Source: Pithys albifrons albifrons
Taxonomy: Eukaryota; Chordata; Aves; Passeriformes; Thamnophilidae
Assembly (NCBI RefSeq): GCF_047495875.1
Contig: NC_092458.1
Coordinates: forward strand, 111,897,727 to 111,961,726
Reading direction: 5' to 3'
Length of the DNA stretch: 64,000 nucleotides
The notes beneath the pieces are model-generated. The model saw nothing but the letters and a program-made list of their open reading frames with translations. It had not been told where the DNA came from and did no database searches. A program made the translations under genes and the position numbers. Of the stretch, positions 25,770-40,123 are shown piece by piece (the stretch's first letter is position 1; each line of letters begins with the position of its first letter).

Positions 25770-26800
25770 ATTAGAATACAAAACAAGATGCACATTGCTT
25801 TTGGCTGCAGGTAGGCAAGCATTTTTAAGAAACTTAAAAACAACAATATTGTGCTCAAAAAGGGCTTTTTCCCCCCTATACCTTTCCCTAGTTTTTCCAC
25901 AGTCACATTACTGGGTGACAAGTCACCACTCTTCAGTGCAGCTGTGGGAGCCGATGGGGTGGGGTCTGTCTCTGCAGGCAGACATGTATGCACGGATCAA
26001 TAACATGGTTAAGCACCCTATGAGTGTCCTGCTGTTAGAGGTCCCCTCACATGGGAGCCATGTGGCCCAGAGCCTCTGTGAGGGGCTGGCAGTTCCTGTG
26101 GCAAAACCAGGTGCCCACCTGGCAGAGAGGGGTTGTCTCAGCCACAGAGTGCTGACTGCCATCAGAAGTGATATGATCACATCCCTGAGCAGGGTAAAGA
26201 CAACTCATCTTTGATCCATTTAAAAATTTCACTGAAATGTTGCTGAGCTTTGTCAGAATATGCTAGTGAGCTGAAAAAGAAAAGAAAATTATGAATATTA
26301 TAGATACGGGCTAAGAGATGGCAGTTCAGTTTCTCCCATCCACACATAGTGAGTGTGGATAATCCTGAGCTTAATGGAGAAAACTCCTGAAATTGGTCAG
26401 GTTTAACTGGTGGCTGTGAACTTTGCTCAGCCAAACTGAAGCTGTATCTCCCAGTCAAGCTTACTCACACAGCCGAGATATTTCTCCGGGCATGTCAATG
26501 CAACCAGCTGATCTTGGCATCTCAAAAAGGGGTTTAGGGCATGACTGGGGACCAGCAGGGAGCAGTGGAGATTCTGGCTTAGCAGGCTGCATGGCATTCT
26601 GGCTCTTTGGCTCCTAGCTGACCTGCTTTCTTCCCTGCCCATTCCTGTGCATGGCCCTGGGCAGGGAAAAAAGCATTTGCCACAGGCAGGTCTGACATCT
26701 GCCCAGGACACAGTAGGGAGCAGTAGAGTTTTTTCCTTCCTCACACTCCCACAGACCAGCTGAGCCCAGCTGGCCCTACACACTCACAGGACTGGGAAAA
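25770..26800. other. GC-richer pocket with a 139-codon plus-strand ORF
   Basis: The plus-strand ORF at 25795-26214 is overlapped on the minus strand by 85- and 61-codon ORFs, and further ORFs overlap at 26177-26783. The translation shows no domain, signal peptide or membrane segment that I recognise. Open frames on both strands in a less AT-rich pocket are the expected chance outcome. An untranslated or lncRNA exon remains possible. Confidence 0.35.
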
Positions 26801-29800
26801 CAGATGAATTACAGTCACTTAAACTACCTGAATTAAGCACTGAGGGTCTAAGCACTTTAAGAAGTTTTGCCTTTACAGGGGTTTCCTCTGAATGTTTTTT
26901 CTCAGCAAGAACACAGAAACTTTTTTTGATCCAGCTGCTAGTCCAGAATATTTTTCATGAAGCTACAGTTTTCAATGCCTTTCCATCAGTGCCATGTTTG
27001 TTATCTCATTAGATAGGAATGCTTATTCATCTTTTTCAAACTATACAAACAAGTGGATTTTAGCCCAAAACGAAAAAGCTGGTACAAAAGATGCATAAAT
27101 CTTAAGCTATCCCTATGCACTGTGCAGTCAATCTCTATTGGTTTTGTGTTCATTTCATCTGAATTTTAGCCAGGAGAAGTGGCTGACCATTTTTTTATGG
27201 CTCACCATTTTTAAGTGATGAGTGACCATCTCAAATGAAAAAAAAAAACCAACTCTATATGGCAATGATCAAACACACTCAGTACAAGGAATTATTGCCT
27301 GGCTGTGAATTGCACAGCCTGGAGGGATCTCAGTGAGTCCTGGGTGACCTAAGATAAATGTATTAATTTCTCTGTTTGCCTGCTCTGGAAAGATTATCCA
27401 TGGATAATTTCTACAAAGGTTTTCCCACTTTGGCCCTTCCTAAATTGTTTGTTCTTAGTTCTATGGAATCTACCTCCTGCTATTATGAGCCTGGAGTACT
27501 TTAATTTAACTACTGCTAATTAGTGTATTTAATTTCTTTATTACTGTGCCTAACCAAAATTAAAATACTATATCTCCCTTATTCCCTGTGATTGGGTTTG
27601 CATAGTCAGCTTTTATTTAATAGTACAATTTAACTCATAACAACCCATGGCTGAAGCAAAAATGAATCATCACAGAGTGAAATAAATACATTAAAAGGAA
27701 CAATAAAGATGACTGGGGTTTGTGGCTTTGTTTTGCTATTTTGGGAGTTCTTTTGTTGGTAAATTGTTGTTTTATTTGATTGGGGTTTTTTAAGATTATC
27801 AGGTATTGAAATCAAAAGTGAAAAACATATTCCTCCCTTTCATGTTCCTCTTCCTTACAAAAGTCAAACCATTTCAAGGCAGAGAAGGAGTAGTAAACAA
27901 AGAATATTTCTTGTTGATGGGTCAGTAGCAGTTTTATGTAGGCTGAAAAGTAGATTGCAATCCTGTGAAACGGCAGCATACTTTTGTTCCTCCCTCCCTG
28001 CCCCCATCCTGAAAACACACATGGCTTGACAAAATGCCACTAGAACGTGCTTGAAAACAGTGATCTCATTGTGAAGGCTGAAAACTTAGGGCTCAGTATA
28101 GTTGGATGATTGAGAAGCACAACATGCTCAACAGATGTAAAAACTGTATAATTCATGACTTTCTCAAGTGGGGAATGAGCTTCCACAGCCAGTTACTAAA
28201 CCGCTGCAAGAGGTGTAAAATATCCAGCGATTTCCTATGTGAGTGCACCAACTATTTCAGATATGCACACACTACTTGTGAGTTTTGGCTAGTGGTCACT
28301 GGGGTTATTTCTCTCTGCTCTGTTCTGTACTTCTTTTGGGGTATTTTAATAAGAGAGGAGAGACTTAACATTTCATCCTTCATTTTCCTATTAAATGGTG
28401 GGATGTTGGGGGGAAGGGAACGAGCAAACAAACCCTAACCAACTTAAGTCCAGAGAAAGCTTAAAAGGAGATTACAGACCTCGGACTTCCCACTTGTCAC
28501 AGTGAGCTGACAGGAAAGTCAGTTTAATCCAACTAGGTTTGTGTTCCCTTGAGTCTGCAATCCAGCATAGACCTCCCTGGCAGACTCTGCAATTCTGGAA
28601 AGCTAAACTGAGGCTCGCACGATCCCTCTTCCTTTTTTTCCCAAAGACTTTCCATCTCTTGCTTTCTTCTGAACCTCAAAACCCAAAGTGATTAATTTCT
28701 GAAACTTTTCTTAAAATTCCCAGATTTTCTTCCTTTAAATGAAGCTGCTGTCTGCTACTGAACATAGTTTCTGCAGGGCCTCACAGGGGAAAGGCTGCTG
28801 AAGTTTCTTGTTTCCAGATCCAGCATGCAGCTGGAAGAGATTTTACCTTTCCATACTACAGGTTAGAATAGTGTCAAGACTGCTCTAAATCATGCCTAGA
28901 GGACTTCTTGCTCAGTAAGGGCTATCATTGCCATCCTGGCTGCATCTTCTCCAGCTCTAGACATATTGTCCCAAATGAGAGCAGCTATCCCTGACTTTGT
29001 AAAACTACTTTATTTCAATACTGTCAATGAAATCATGAGCCAGAAAAATAAATAAAATAAAATCAGTGCATGGGTTCAATCCTGGGTGTCACATTGCCAG
29101 CATCTGGTTGGAGAACAGAGAGTTAGCCTTGGAAACAGGAAAAAAAAATAGAATCAACCTTGGCCTATAAGATGCTTCTCAATATATGTATGTTTTGAAA
29201 GAGGAACTCTATACAAGAATATGAATGAGACAGAATTATATCCACCACCTACTAGAGTTTTGAAGAAGTATGCCCCAATTAACATGCCTCTTTAATTTAG
29301 ACTGCAAAGAGCCCTCTAGGCAGCTGCCAGCCTTCACAGCTGTTGGCAGGTAAAAGAGGATGGAGCAGGAGATAAGAGTAGAAGAGTGAATATTCCTTTT
29401 GGGAGTATGCAGCCTCTGAAGGCAGATGTTGATGTAGAGATTTCATTTGGCACATGTCAGAGGTTACTGTGATGCTCATAATGGCTGTCCCCTAGCATTA
29501 GTTTACTACTGCTGTCATGCAGTAGCTATTTGTGACAGTATTTTCACTTAAAAATGCTTGTAGCTTTCCCTCCCTCTTTACTGTTTTGGGTAAGAATTTC
29601 TCATGCCCAAACTGCATTGTTATTTCTGGCCACTTCTGAGGCCATCCATGTGTAAAAAATCATAGGTTGTCCAGCTGCTACATACAGTCAAATTCTTTAC
29701 TGAGATCAGTATAAATCAGCTCCCCTTCTCTCCTCCTCTCTCTTTTTATTTAATTCTTCAGATTTGGCAGGTACCTATGTCTGAACGCTGAACTCATGCC

Positions 29801-30160
29801 TTGTCCCAGTTGAAAAATGTTCATTTCACAGAACACAGGAATAGCACGTCTGAAATAGTAAAATTTCACTATGCATTTTGGTTTTCCTTTTCTTCTTGGA
29901 CCTCATGGAAACAGAGCAAGGTGCATGTCTTCAAGTTTATACAGGGTCACAATAGATAAGTGTCTCACTGGATGTCAAAGAAAGTCCTTCTATCCCTGTC
30001 CCAGGAAAGCAAAAAGGTTTTTCTTCCCTCCTCCAACTCATCTTCCTGCTGCAGTTAAAAACACATTTGCTTTTCTCATTTGGATGTTCTTCCTCCATGT
30101 CAAGAAAGAGTCACAGATCCATGCACAAAAGGAACGACAACCAGGAAAAAAAACACTTAG
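26801..30160. other. AT-rich non-coding sequence
   Basis: I see nothing to annotate. The region 27700-27795 is G/T-rich on the plus strand. ORFs reach 110 codons (28106-28438, plus) without motif. Confidence 0.55.
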
Positions 30161-33100
30161 GTGAAGATGTTTCTGTTTAGGTCAGTATTATCTTACTATA
30201 AATACAGGCAACCCCCTCACAGCAACTTTGCAGGCATGAGCAGGCCACATGGCTATAGGTGATAGTAGGGTGAAGAAGTTGTAGTAGGATGTGATAAGGT
30301 TACAGAGCTTTGGCTTTCCTCCAGACTTCACAAGTTAAACTGCCTGGTTCATTATTGGAGAAAAGCTGGCAAAAATTAAGTGCACATTTTGTCCCAGGTT
30401 TGCTTTAGTTGTACTTTAGATAATTTAATAAGTAATTTTTCATTAGATTTTTACCTGATTTCACCCTGTTAATCATATTCTGCATGTCTAATTCTTGTAT
30501 TCCAAGACCAGAAACATGCATCAGAAAACCATGAATTTTAATAAAGCTTCTCAACTTTGTCAGGGTACTGAGCAAAGTCAGGACCAGGTACAATTCTACA
30601 GCTGCAAACTCCAGTAGACTTGTGGTAACTGAATAACAGATTTTAGAGGAACAGAAAAACAAGCTAGTAAACAATATCCTAAAACTCTGATCTTAATAAA
30701 CCCATTTTTATTGTCACAAGTGACAAAATACTAAGACTGTCTTACTGGTAACTCTGAGGAGACATACTATGAACACATCACTGTCCAAAATGATAAAATT
30801 CTTCATGACTTTTCTGGTTAAGAAAGGGAGAGGATACTTACTAAGAAGGAACAGGGAACTCAGAAACAAAAGGTTATAATATGCAACTTCGTTTAGCTGA
30901 CAACCATAAACTCTATTTTTGCTATGTGTTACTACTGAATAGCAGCAACACATACACTGACACATGACAAGTCAACTACTGAGGAAATCAGTGTGATACT
31001 TTCCATGATTCTAATGCTTCTGCAACTAAGACAGCTTTCACAGTCCAGTAACAGCTTATCCAACTTAACTCAAATGGGTTTTGTCATTGTTTGACTTCAG
31101 TGGAGCCTAACATAACTTATTACTTTATTTCATTCAAAGAAAGACACATGAAGTTAGCCCTTCACTACAAATTCAAAATTACAAAACCAAGCATTGCCAG
31201 TATTAGGTTATCGTCAATGTGATCTCTTGATTTGGTCTTAAGAACAGGGTACATCTTTTTTATGAAGTAAAAAATATAGTGGTCAAAGTCCTTGTGCATC
31301 TCCATTTGTGTTCCTCCCTCTCCAGAGGAGTTGTAGCTAAAAATGAGAAGCTGGATCATCCATCTCCATGGAAAATAGAAGGAAAAGTCTGTGCAGAAGG
31401 ACTTATTTCATATGGCTTGCATAAAGTAGCTCCCACTGGGATTGGTGCTTCATACTGAAGATTGTTGAATCTTCTGACTTTGTTACCTGAACACTGGGTC
31501 TCTCATATAACTATAGCAAGAGTTAAACTCCCAGTACAAATGGTTCAAGTCATGTCTGGAGGACTCTCCCCTCTCCTAAACATATAGGAAGGCAGAGTTG
31601 GCACAGGAAGAAATTCTAGGGAAGAAAGGCATACTCTGAATGTGAGATTTGACAGTCTGCTTTCGGTGATCTGTGTGGTCTGAAATTTAGTAGTCTGTGA
31701 AATTATTTTGGAGTTACTGTTACGGTTCAAACTGGCAGGACTACTAATGCTATCAGGTTCCAGTGGCAGGAGGAGAACTGTGGCAGTGATGTTTCCATTC
31801 AGGGTCACCAATTACTCATCTCCTCCTCAGCCACCACAGCAAAACCTGATAACTTTGAAGAAACCCTATACACCAACTTTACCTGCTGCAACCCTTAGTA
31901 AGACAAAAACTGTGATGAATCAAAGTAAATCACACAACTGGTGGAAGAGATTTGTCTTCTTGCTGGTTACTTATGTTTTGGAATCTGGCTTAATCTGAAA
32001 GGCTTTGCCATTATTTATATTTTTTCCTGTATTTATAATCATCTGTGTAAGTATCTGGTGTTTGAGGACAGGCACTTTAAAAGTAGAAAGTAAACATTGG
32101 CTCAAACCATATTCCAAAATATTCTAAATAACAAAGTTCTTCTGAAAGCATATTGTGACCTTGCTTGGCATTGCTGCAGCATGATTACCCTCAGTTCACT
32201 CACAAGGAGAAGTGAAAGTTGGATACTTCAGTCAAAATAAGCAGACTGGCTTGCTTAAAGACCTACTTACTTACTAAAGTAAACCCCAAATAATGAACTA
32301 ACTTTGATTCTTAAATAAACATCTTTGAGATTGTTATTTTAACACATCTGGTAACATGAAATGACCTATTCTGAGTCGGTCAAGCATTCATGTATATGAG
32401 TCTCAAATCCTCACAAGCACAAAAGAAGCCACTCCAAAATCTTATTTTCCTATTTGTCTTCTGTTTTGAATCATTTTAACCAGAAGTGTCACTGAACCTA
32501 CAGCACTTCTTAAGTAGGTGATTGAAGATGTGATAAGCATAAAGGAGAAATCAAAAGTAAATCCCTTTAGATTAGGAATTAAAAAAATAATTCCTGGGGT
32601 CTGCAAGATACTTCCATTGCATGGGCAAACCCCACAATAAACCAATTATCTTTATTTCTGGAGCCATTCAGATTCCTAACACCCATTCACTGCACTGGAC
32701 CACTGGGGGATTTCACTGCTGGTGTCCAGGTCGGGCAAGCAGATTACAGTGATATATTCAAACCAAAACAGAGCTGCTATAAAGGAACTCTTGTACTCAG
32801 GGGAACTCTGCCAGTACTGAAGAAGCTGTCCAAGAGCAATTTCACTGCATGATGCAGGTCTACTGGTTGAAGAAAAAGTAGGCAAAACTCTCAAACCCTT
32901 TGAGAGTATCTAATACAAATTTCTGAAGGGGCTTAAATTAATTCAATATATATTAATAATTCTTATGATCTGATAGTAGCTTTAAAATATGAATGTTTAA
33001 GGTCTTAAAATATTATAGAGGTTACATTTGTTGAAAATAAGACAATTAAATAGTTGTAAGTATAAAGTCTGGGTGAATAAAAACTACAGAGCTCCCATTT

Positions 33101-34000
33101 GTCAAGAAACAATATATCAAATTATGGAAAATCAGATTATTGTAAGGAGACCTTTGTATACATTATTACTGTATGCTATACTATAGTTCTAACTCTAAAT
33201 ATCCTGTATATGTAATTTGGGGGCATTATAGAACTATGAATTCCTCACATCTTCAGCTGTTATTCAAAGAGCTTTCCACAACTTCTGGCTTCTGTAACTC
33301 TCAGCAATCATGAAATCAAAAGTAATACTGAAGTCAGAAAATCCGTTTATAATATAACAACATGATTCAAACATGTGTGTTGGGAGAGTATTTTTTTAAA
33401 AAATGTATCTCTATATAAACACACACATGCATACCCATCCCAAATTAATTCTAAACATGCATTCATAGATTTAAAAAATCCAAACATCAATTTCTCCATT
33501 GTCTTCATATATATCTGCAAGTATTTTATAAACAAAAGCAATATTAGATTTCAGTCCACTGTAAATCTCATTGTTATTTTCACAGAATATTAAAGTTTAT
33601 TTTATAATGCCATAAAGTAAGCTTTTTTTCCCCTGAAAAACACTAAATTTCATGTGACCTTATAAATCCTATATTAATTTGGTCAATTTGTGGTCTGGAA
33701 TAATATGAATGGTTTCCAGGCAAACTCTTTCTTTTGTAGAAATGGTGTATTAAGCTTTATCAGGCCCAAAACTCAGAATCCCCCTTTTTAGTCAATATTT
33801 ATTTCTGTGCAGCTGAGGAAGAACCTGTTATCAAAATGCAAGTGTATACAACATCTTGCCTGAAGACTTCCAGACAATTCTTATAATATAAAGAACTATT
33901 CCTTCAAGAGTATTTAATTTAGCTGTCCTACACTGTTCAAAGAAAGGAGGAGCCATTGCAAAAGTCTTTTTCACTTTTCCAGCAGAGTCGATACACAGGT
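30161..34000. other. AT-rich non-coding sequence
   Basis: ORFs are 96 codons or fewer. The stretch 32900-33230 is especially AT-rich, with words such as 'caatatatattaataa'. No gene or repeat family is recognised. Confidence 0.55.
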
Positions 34001-37000
34001 AAATTCTGCAGTTCATTCAGACAGATGTCAGATTTGCCAAAACACATCAAACTTCAGATCTGGTCAAAGCAGGTTTTGGTCCATATGGTGTCTCACTAAT
34101 ACCAGTGTGGTCTTTGCTTATGGACTAGGGAAAGATTGGTAATTTGTTCAAGATGGCACTATCAGAACCTTGAACCACCTTTCTGCCTGTGTGGTTACAG
34201 TGAATGAGAGAAGAAAAGAGAAGTTACTCTTTGATGAACCCACCAAGGACTGGCTGCTAGTAAGACAAGTTGTTTCTATTAAGCAGGACTTGTGAGTTGT
34301 ACCAGATGCCTCAGCCTAGAAATCTCAGCAGTTCCAGGGGGTGCTTTACCATTGAAATATGAATATTTTACTGTATTTTACGAATATATTACGTGTTCCC
34401 AAATACAAAGCAATGTCATCCAAGAATATCAGCATAAAACCAGCATTCAGGAGTGAACCCAGTAAAGACAGAACTAGCTCTTGCCTTTTCCTTCCTGCTC
34501 TGCTACTACAATTTTTCTAATTCACATCAAATCAGTCTATGGAAAGCTACTAGTTCTTTGTGATCCCAGGGAAAGTTAATGACTCCCTTTAAACTCTAGT
34601 AATTGATAAACATGTTTTTCATTTTGTTGAAAGTGTTTTCTGAGCCTTTTCAGGATATAGAGAATGCCAAAATCTCTTATGCAAATTACTGTGACTATAC
34701 AGCTAGGCCTGTTACTTCTGAATTTCCTCACCTTGAATAGTTCCCATGTATAACAAAGCAGGAGTCTACAGGACAAAAGGTGGCAGGGACTGGCACCTAG
34801 GGCTGGCTTAATCCCTGCAGCAGCAGGGTTGCCATCTAAATTTAGATTAGAATTTGGGCAGATGATAGAGTAATTAATCACTGGAACAAACTAACAGGTG
34901 CAGTGACAGTCACTGGCACTAAAGCGTTTAGACCAAGGGGCAATTTTGGGCTACCCTGGTACCCTTACACTACACCACACCTGCACCACTGAGGATGGCT
35001 TAGTATTGCACGGACAGTGTTGCTCCCTCAGCAGGAGGCAAGTTGTATGTTCAGCTTACTCTGGTTCACACTCACAAAAGAGCTGTGGAATGAAATCTCA
35101 AGTCCTTGGTCTCCTCAATTGCTTTACTGCTCTCTATCAAGGGAATTGGGAGAAGAGTTTGAACGGTGATTCAAGGATATTACTGGAATTCTGCAGTAAC
35201 TTGGCTCAGAGTTTAATCACCATTGCCCGTGGGTGCCAGGTTGAGCTCATCATGCAGCATGAAAATTGTTGGCCAGAATCAAACCTATGCAAGAAGAGTC
35301 ACGTTTGCAAACAAAAGAATGTATCATTTCTGGGAGGCAGTTGCTGCAGAGCTGTCTCCAGTGGTTAAGGGCGTTCACCAAGACGTCCTCAAGGACAAAC
35401 CAGAAGTTCAAGACCTGAATTCCTCTCTGACTGTAATAGCCTACGACAAGTCAGAAACTTCATTGACTCCTCCCCACTGATAGTCTGACTCCAATTACAC
35501 CAGTTCTTGTACTTTCCATACAAGATCATAGATGTGGGATGATGCAGAATTAGAGATAGGTAACATCAACCCAAACTTCTTTCTCAAGTTGCTTCTCCAA
35601 GAATCCCAAGGTTAAAGTCTGCCTCTCAGTGACAGCATTCAAGGTTAGGCTTGGGTTTAGCTATGCATTCAAGTCTTGCACTGTGTTCTCCTTTGCTTTC
35701 ATGAGCTCTATTCAGCACTGATAGAAGCTGAACATAGGTGTTTTATCTTTGTCAGGTTCGGGTCAGAATTCATGCAATTCAGTATCAGCTGAATCCACAC
35801 TGGCAACAACTGTAAGGCACTCACATTTTTGGGGGTCTGTACTGACACACAGTCAGATCTTAAAAACAAGCAATTGGGTAACTTTTCTGTGAAAAGGGAT
35901 GTAACAGAACTTTATTGACTGTATTGTCTTTATGTTGACTAACAGAAGTCATCTGGTTCCTTTCTAGCTGTGGAGAGCACTCAGGTGCTACCATGGTAAA
36001 GACAAGACACTGCACAGAACAGAATTTTTAACAACTTCAGGTGCTTGGCTGTCAGGTTCAATTACATTTTTTTTGTTAAACACCAAGTAGTCGTTCTGAG
36101 GAAGTTGAAGTCCATAACAGGTGGCAGAAGGAACGCAGAACTCCAATGTTTAATTTGTTGCATACTCACTTTCTGACATTTAAGAGCACAAAGGAACCAC
36201 TAAAGAAAGTCAGACTTGCCTGACAAAGCTCTCAATGCTATATGCAGAAAAGGTGCATGTATACTTGTGTGAAATAAGAAAATAACATAGAGTCTTTACA
36301 CAGGTTTTTCTCCCACCCTAAAGCACAGGCCTCAGGGAGAAAAGAAAATACGTTACCTGCATACTCCAGATGCTTCCAGGAAAGAATTTCCTTGTGATCC
36401 CAAAAGTATCTGTCTGTAACTTCCAAAGATGAATACCCCATTCCCATTGGAATGCTTTAAAAAATACAACTGCTAAGAAATAACAGCAAAAAGCAATGAA
36501 CTCCAAACCTATGCTTCACAAACCTTAACTGTGAACTCAAAATCGATATGAAAATCAAAGCTTCTGGAGCCACCTATTGTCATGGCAACACCTGCATATG
36601 GAGGGAACCATTTGCTGGATTCTGCAGGATCTCAGCTAGACTGTTACCTCAGTGAAAGTTAGATCACCATGGCACCAGACAAATGGCTTTCAGAGAAAAG
36701 CATCTAAGAGTTGGCATGCATGTCAATTCAAACACCATTTTGATGTTGGCCATTTGTGTGGATTTAGACTGAAAGAAATCTGATTTTTGATAAAAGTAAA
36801 TTCTGAAAATAATTAACATGGCCTCAACTTAAATACCCAACAAGATGTGTTTTTACTTGAAAAATTTGTCATGATTCAAGTGAAGACAGATCTATAAAAG
36901 GTAAAAGGAAAGTAAAAACCATGAAAATGTATTTTGGGCAAACCAAGTATTTTAGTTAGAAAAATGCTCTAAAACCCTCACCCCAGTAATGTCTGAAACT

Positions 37001-38400
37001 CATCTCTGCTAAATGCTTTTATTTTGAAAAATGACCGTTTTCTAGAGAAAGTTCAGCCATGGTGCTGACACAAGGCAGAACTGTGTTTGTAGGATCCACT
37101 GTCCCAAAATAAAAGCTACATCAGTAAACAGCAATGAAATAAGCAAACAGCAGAAAATCAAAGGAGAAAAATAACTAAAGAGGAAATACTTGGTCAAGTA
37201 AATCTGACTACAAATACACAGGTTCAAGCAGTCTGTGTCTGGGATCAGCCAAACAGTGGTTTAAAATTTTAACTCACAGAAGGAGAAGGGGTATCACATA
37301 ATTAAGCATTTATGCAAAGGGTCATTTGCTTCCAACTGGGGCAGAGATTTCTGTTTCACTAAAATGGTTTGAAACAGCAAATTAGATCATGGAAAATAAA
37401 TAGTTCACCAGCAACAGCCTATCTTCATTAATTAACCTCACAGAATTACTGTACATCCAACAACCACACTCTCGCCAACACATACATGGGCCTAGACCCA
37501 CTGACTCTAGAATTTAATGCAAAGCACACTTCCACCAGCAAGAAGCATATTTTTGTGATCCTGAAGAAAAGTTGCCTGCCTTCTGTTCTTAAAACAAATG
37601 GGATTGTTCCATATTTCCAGAATATCATGGTTTTTTTTCATAACAGTGGTGTTTTACAATGATGTATGTTTACAATAAAAAATGCTGAAGTGATATATTT
37701 CCTAATTATATTCTCAAAGAATTCACATCCAATATCAGAATTTGAACCACCTCCCAAAAGTAATAATAGGGGTCTTCTCCACTAGCCTGGAAGGGAAAAT
37801 AAACCCACAAGTCATAGAAATTTATATTTAAAATTCTTTCTAGAGAGGAAAGTGCCCTCTTAGGTGGCTCTTGAATAAATCGAAAGGAACCCACAGGATT
37901 CCTGTCATTAATTTTGACCATCTTTGGATCTGTCCTTGCTGTTTCATTAAAAACTGGAAATAAGTCTTGTCTACTCACATAATTTGAACCATACTGTAGT
38001 GATGCAAGTATAATTCACTGCAGTCCAAGCCTCCTATGGGGATAGGGGCATAAATTCATATTATCTGAAAGGGACATAATCCATAACTGCATCCACAAGA
38101 TGGCTCTGAACAGAATAACATTATTGATCAGAAAACCACCTGCCTTTCCCCTTCCCAGCACAGTCATGCACATGACACAGCAGCTGTTCCTCAGGGGGCT
38201 TCTTTCCCACAGTCCTTTTAATTTATGCCTATCACCCATGAGCATGCACACAGAGCTCTTTGGCTTCCATTTGCTAGGTCTCTCTGCTAATCCAGAAAGC
38301 CAGGACATTTTTAAAAAACTATTAAATACATGGGGGGAAAAAAGAAAAGAAAAAAAAAGAGGCAAGTAGCCAAAATATTTTGCACAGACTTGAACTGCTG
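34001..38400. other. non-coding sequence
   Basis: No gene is recognised. Plus-strand ORFs of 140 codons (34946-35368) and 85 codons (35223-35480) overlap each other and have no motif. An open segment with splice-like edges at 36357-36454 on the minus strand is treated in the findings. A-rich simple sequence closes the block at 38335-38360. Confidence 0.5.
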
Positions 38401-39589
38401 ATGTTACTTCTGGATACGACCTGTGTGTTTCACAATGGGCACCTCAGACAGATTCCCTAAAAGTAAGGAGGTGCTTAGGTGTATAACTGAAGGACACATT
38501 TTAAAATCCAAATACAAGCAATTCAAGAAAACCTTGGCCAATTGACTTCTGATTAAAGCTTGATTCCCAGCTGCTTGCCACCTCCAGCTCCATTCTGACA
38601 CTGAATGTGTTTGATTCATTTTAGTTTCACAGAGAATTAAAGGAGGTATAAACGTAAAGTTACCTGTTCTTACAGGTGTGCCCTTTGCTTCACAACAGCA
38701 GACAGGTTTCATTAATATTTTGAACAAAAACATTAATTGGACATGTCCTGTGATTATTTCCAAATCACTGTCTCCTTTTCTCTCCCCCACTAAAATTCAA
38801 AGTTGCCTCCTTTAAAGATTGTTTTGAAATAACCAGCCAAAAATATACACATGTTGTGCATAGTCCTACAAAGCTTGCAGCAAAGCAAATTATAGTCTGG
38901 GGTGGATGAAGGAACTGAATCAAAACATATCTCAGTACAAAATGCTTGTGGCTTAGTAAAAGTAGCCTTTTTCTTTCCTCTCAGGGTTAAAATGTATTGT
39001 GTTATGAGCCAGGCTCATGTTATGAAGCACACAGGAGAAACCATTCTGGTCTTTTAAATAGATTGTTGTGGGACCAAAGCTAATCCACAGAAAATTCCAA
39101 ATACCTTTGAAATAGAAGAGCTACATTGCTGTCTCTCTTCAGAAGTCTAACAATGGCCTCATACTAGATTTTATCATCAAGTTCATAATAGCATTTTAAC
39201 AGCATTCAGAGACAGGGAGAAGAGAAAACAACATCTCTGAATTCTGATCAAAACACATTCCAAGCAAAATTAAAAGTTCAAGTAATACTCTCAAGCCAAC
39301 TGTTTTACCCTTCCAATAAACAGGTGTAGCAGAAGCTTGTGTTGGTTTAGAACCCAAACAGATTATTTCAGAAAGAAATATTTAGATAGCAGAGCCCAAT
39401 GCAGGCCAAAGCCTCCTTGTATTTTTGACCTGGCCCCATTACTGCTTGCCTGTGGATTGGGTCCTCCAGTGCCCTGGGTGCATTGCAATCAGCCTCTAAA
39501 TTGGGACATTTTAACAACTTGGGCTCATCTTTGTGATCTAAATTCTGCCTGGTTTCTCATTCAGACATAAAAGTGTCTATCTTTCAGGA
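38401..39589. other. non-coding sequence
   Basis: A 128-codon minus-strand ORF at 38404-38790 and a 77-codon plus-strand ORF at 39337-39570 show no known family features. I see nothing else. Confidence 0.5.
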
Positions 39590-39960
39590 AGAAAAATGCT
39601 AAGCAGTTCATACTGGTAAATAGCAACTTCAGCTATAAAAATGGCCTGGATACTATTACTTTCCTAAGATAATCTCTATCATGTAAATACAGTTAAGTGC
39701 TCAGCAATTGTGAATAATTTGCGTATCATGCACCAAGCTGGAAACAACTTGTTGCCCCTGAGGGTCAGATATGTCACAAGCCACTTGGTTTATCACTCTC
39801 ATATATACAGGTCACATTTTGTAAGATTCCTCACAAGGAGTCATTGGGCAGCTTAATTAAAGTAGCTGCACAAATCATATGGCTTTGCCTGTCTGTTTTG
39901 GCATCTCACCTCCTTGCATTCATAGTGTTGAATAGCTGGCTGTGGCTTTCACTCCATTTC
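39590..39960. other. candidate conserved non-coding segment
   Basis: This is repeat-free sequence with regulatory-looking words: 'atgtaaatac' (POU/forkhead-like), 'gcttaattaaagt' around 39850 (homeodomain-like core) and 'caggtcacattttg' (nuclear-receptor half-site-like). It has no ORF above 60 codons. The call rests on texture and motif look only; conservation was not measured. Confidence 0.2.
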
Positions 39961-40110
39961 ACACTAAAAGGTGCCAGAATACCACTCTAGAAGGAAGTAC
40001 TAGAGAGAACATGCAATCTGCTTATTTTTAATAGACAGATATTACTCACTCCAAGTATTTTCCTTCATGGACTTGTGCGGTTCACTATTTGCATATCCTG
40101 AGAATAAGGA

Positions 40111-40123
40111 TTTTTTTTTTTTT
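40111..40123 (+). repeat. T13 homopolymer
   Basis: Thirteen consecutive T bases in AT-rich non-coding DNA. Confidence 0.9.

Noticed and set aside
34946..35368. 140-codon plus-strand ORF with many cysteines
   Set aside because: Cysteine spacing follows no known family pattern and an overlapping frame is also open.
37706..37978. 90-codon minus-strand ORF with protein-like composition and an internal acceptor-like 'ttttcccttccag'
   Set aside because: I cannot match it to any family, and the splice-like site lies inside the open frame with no donor partner.
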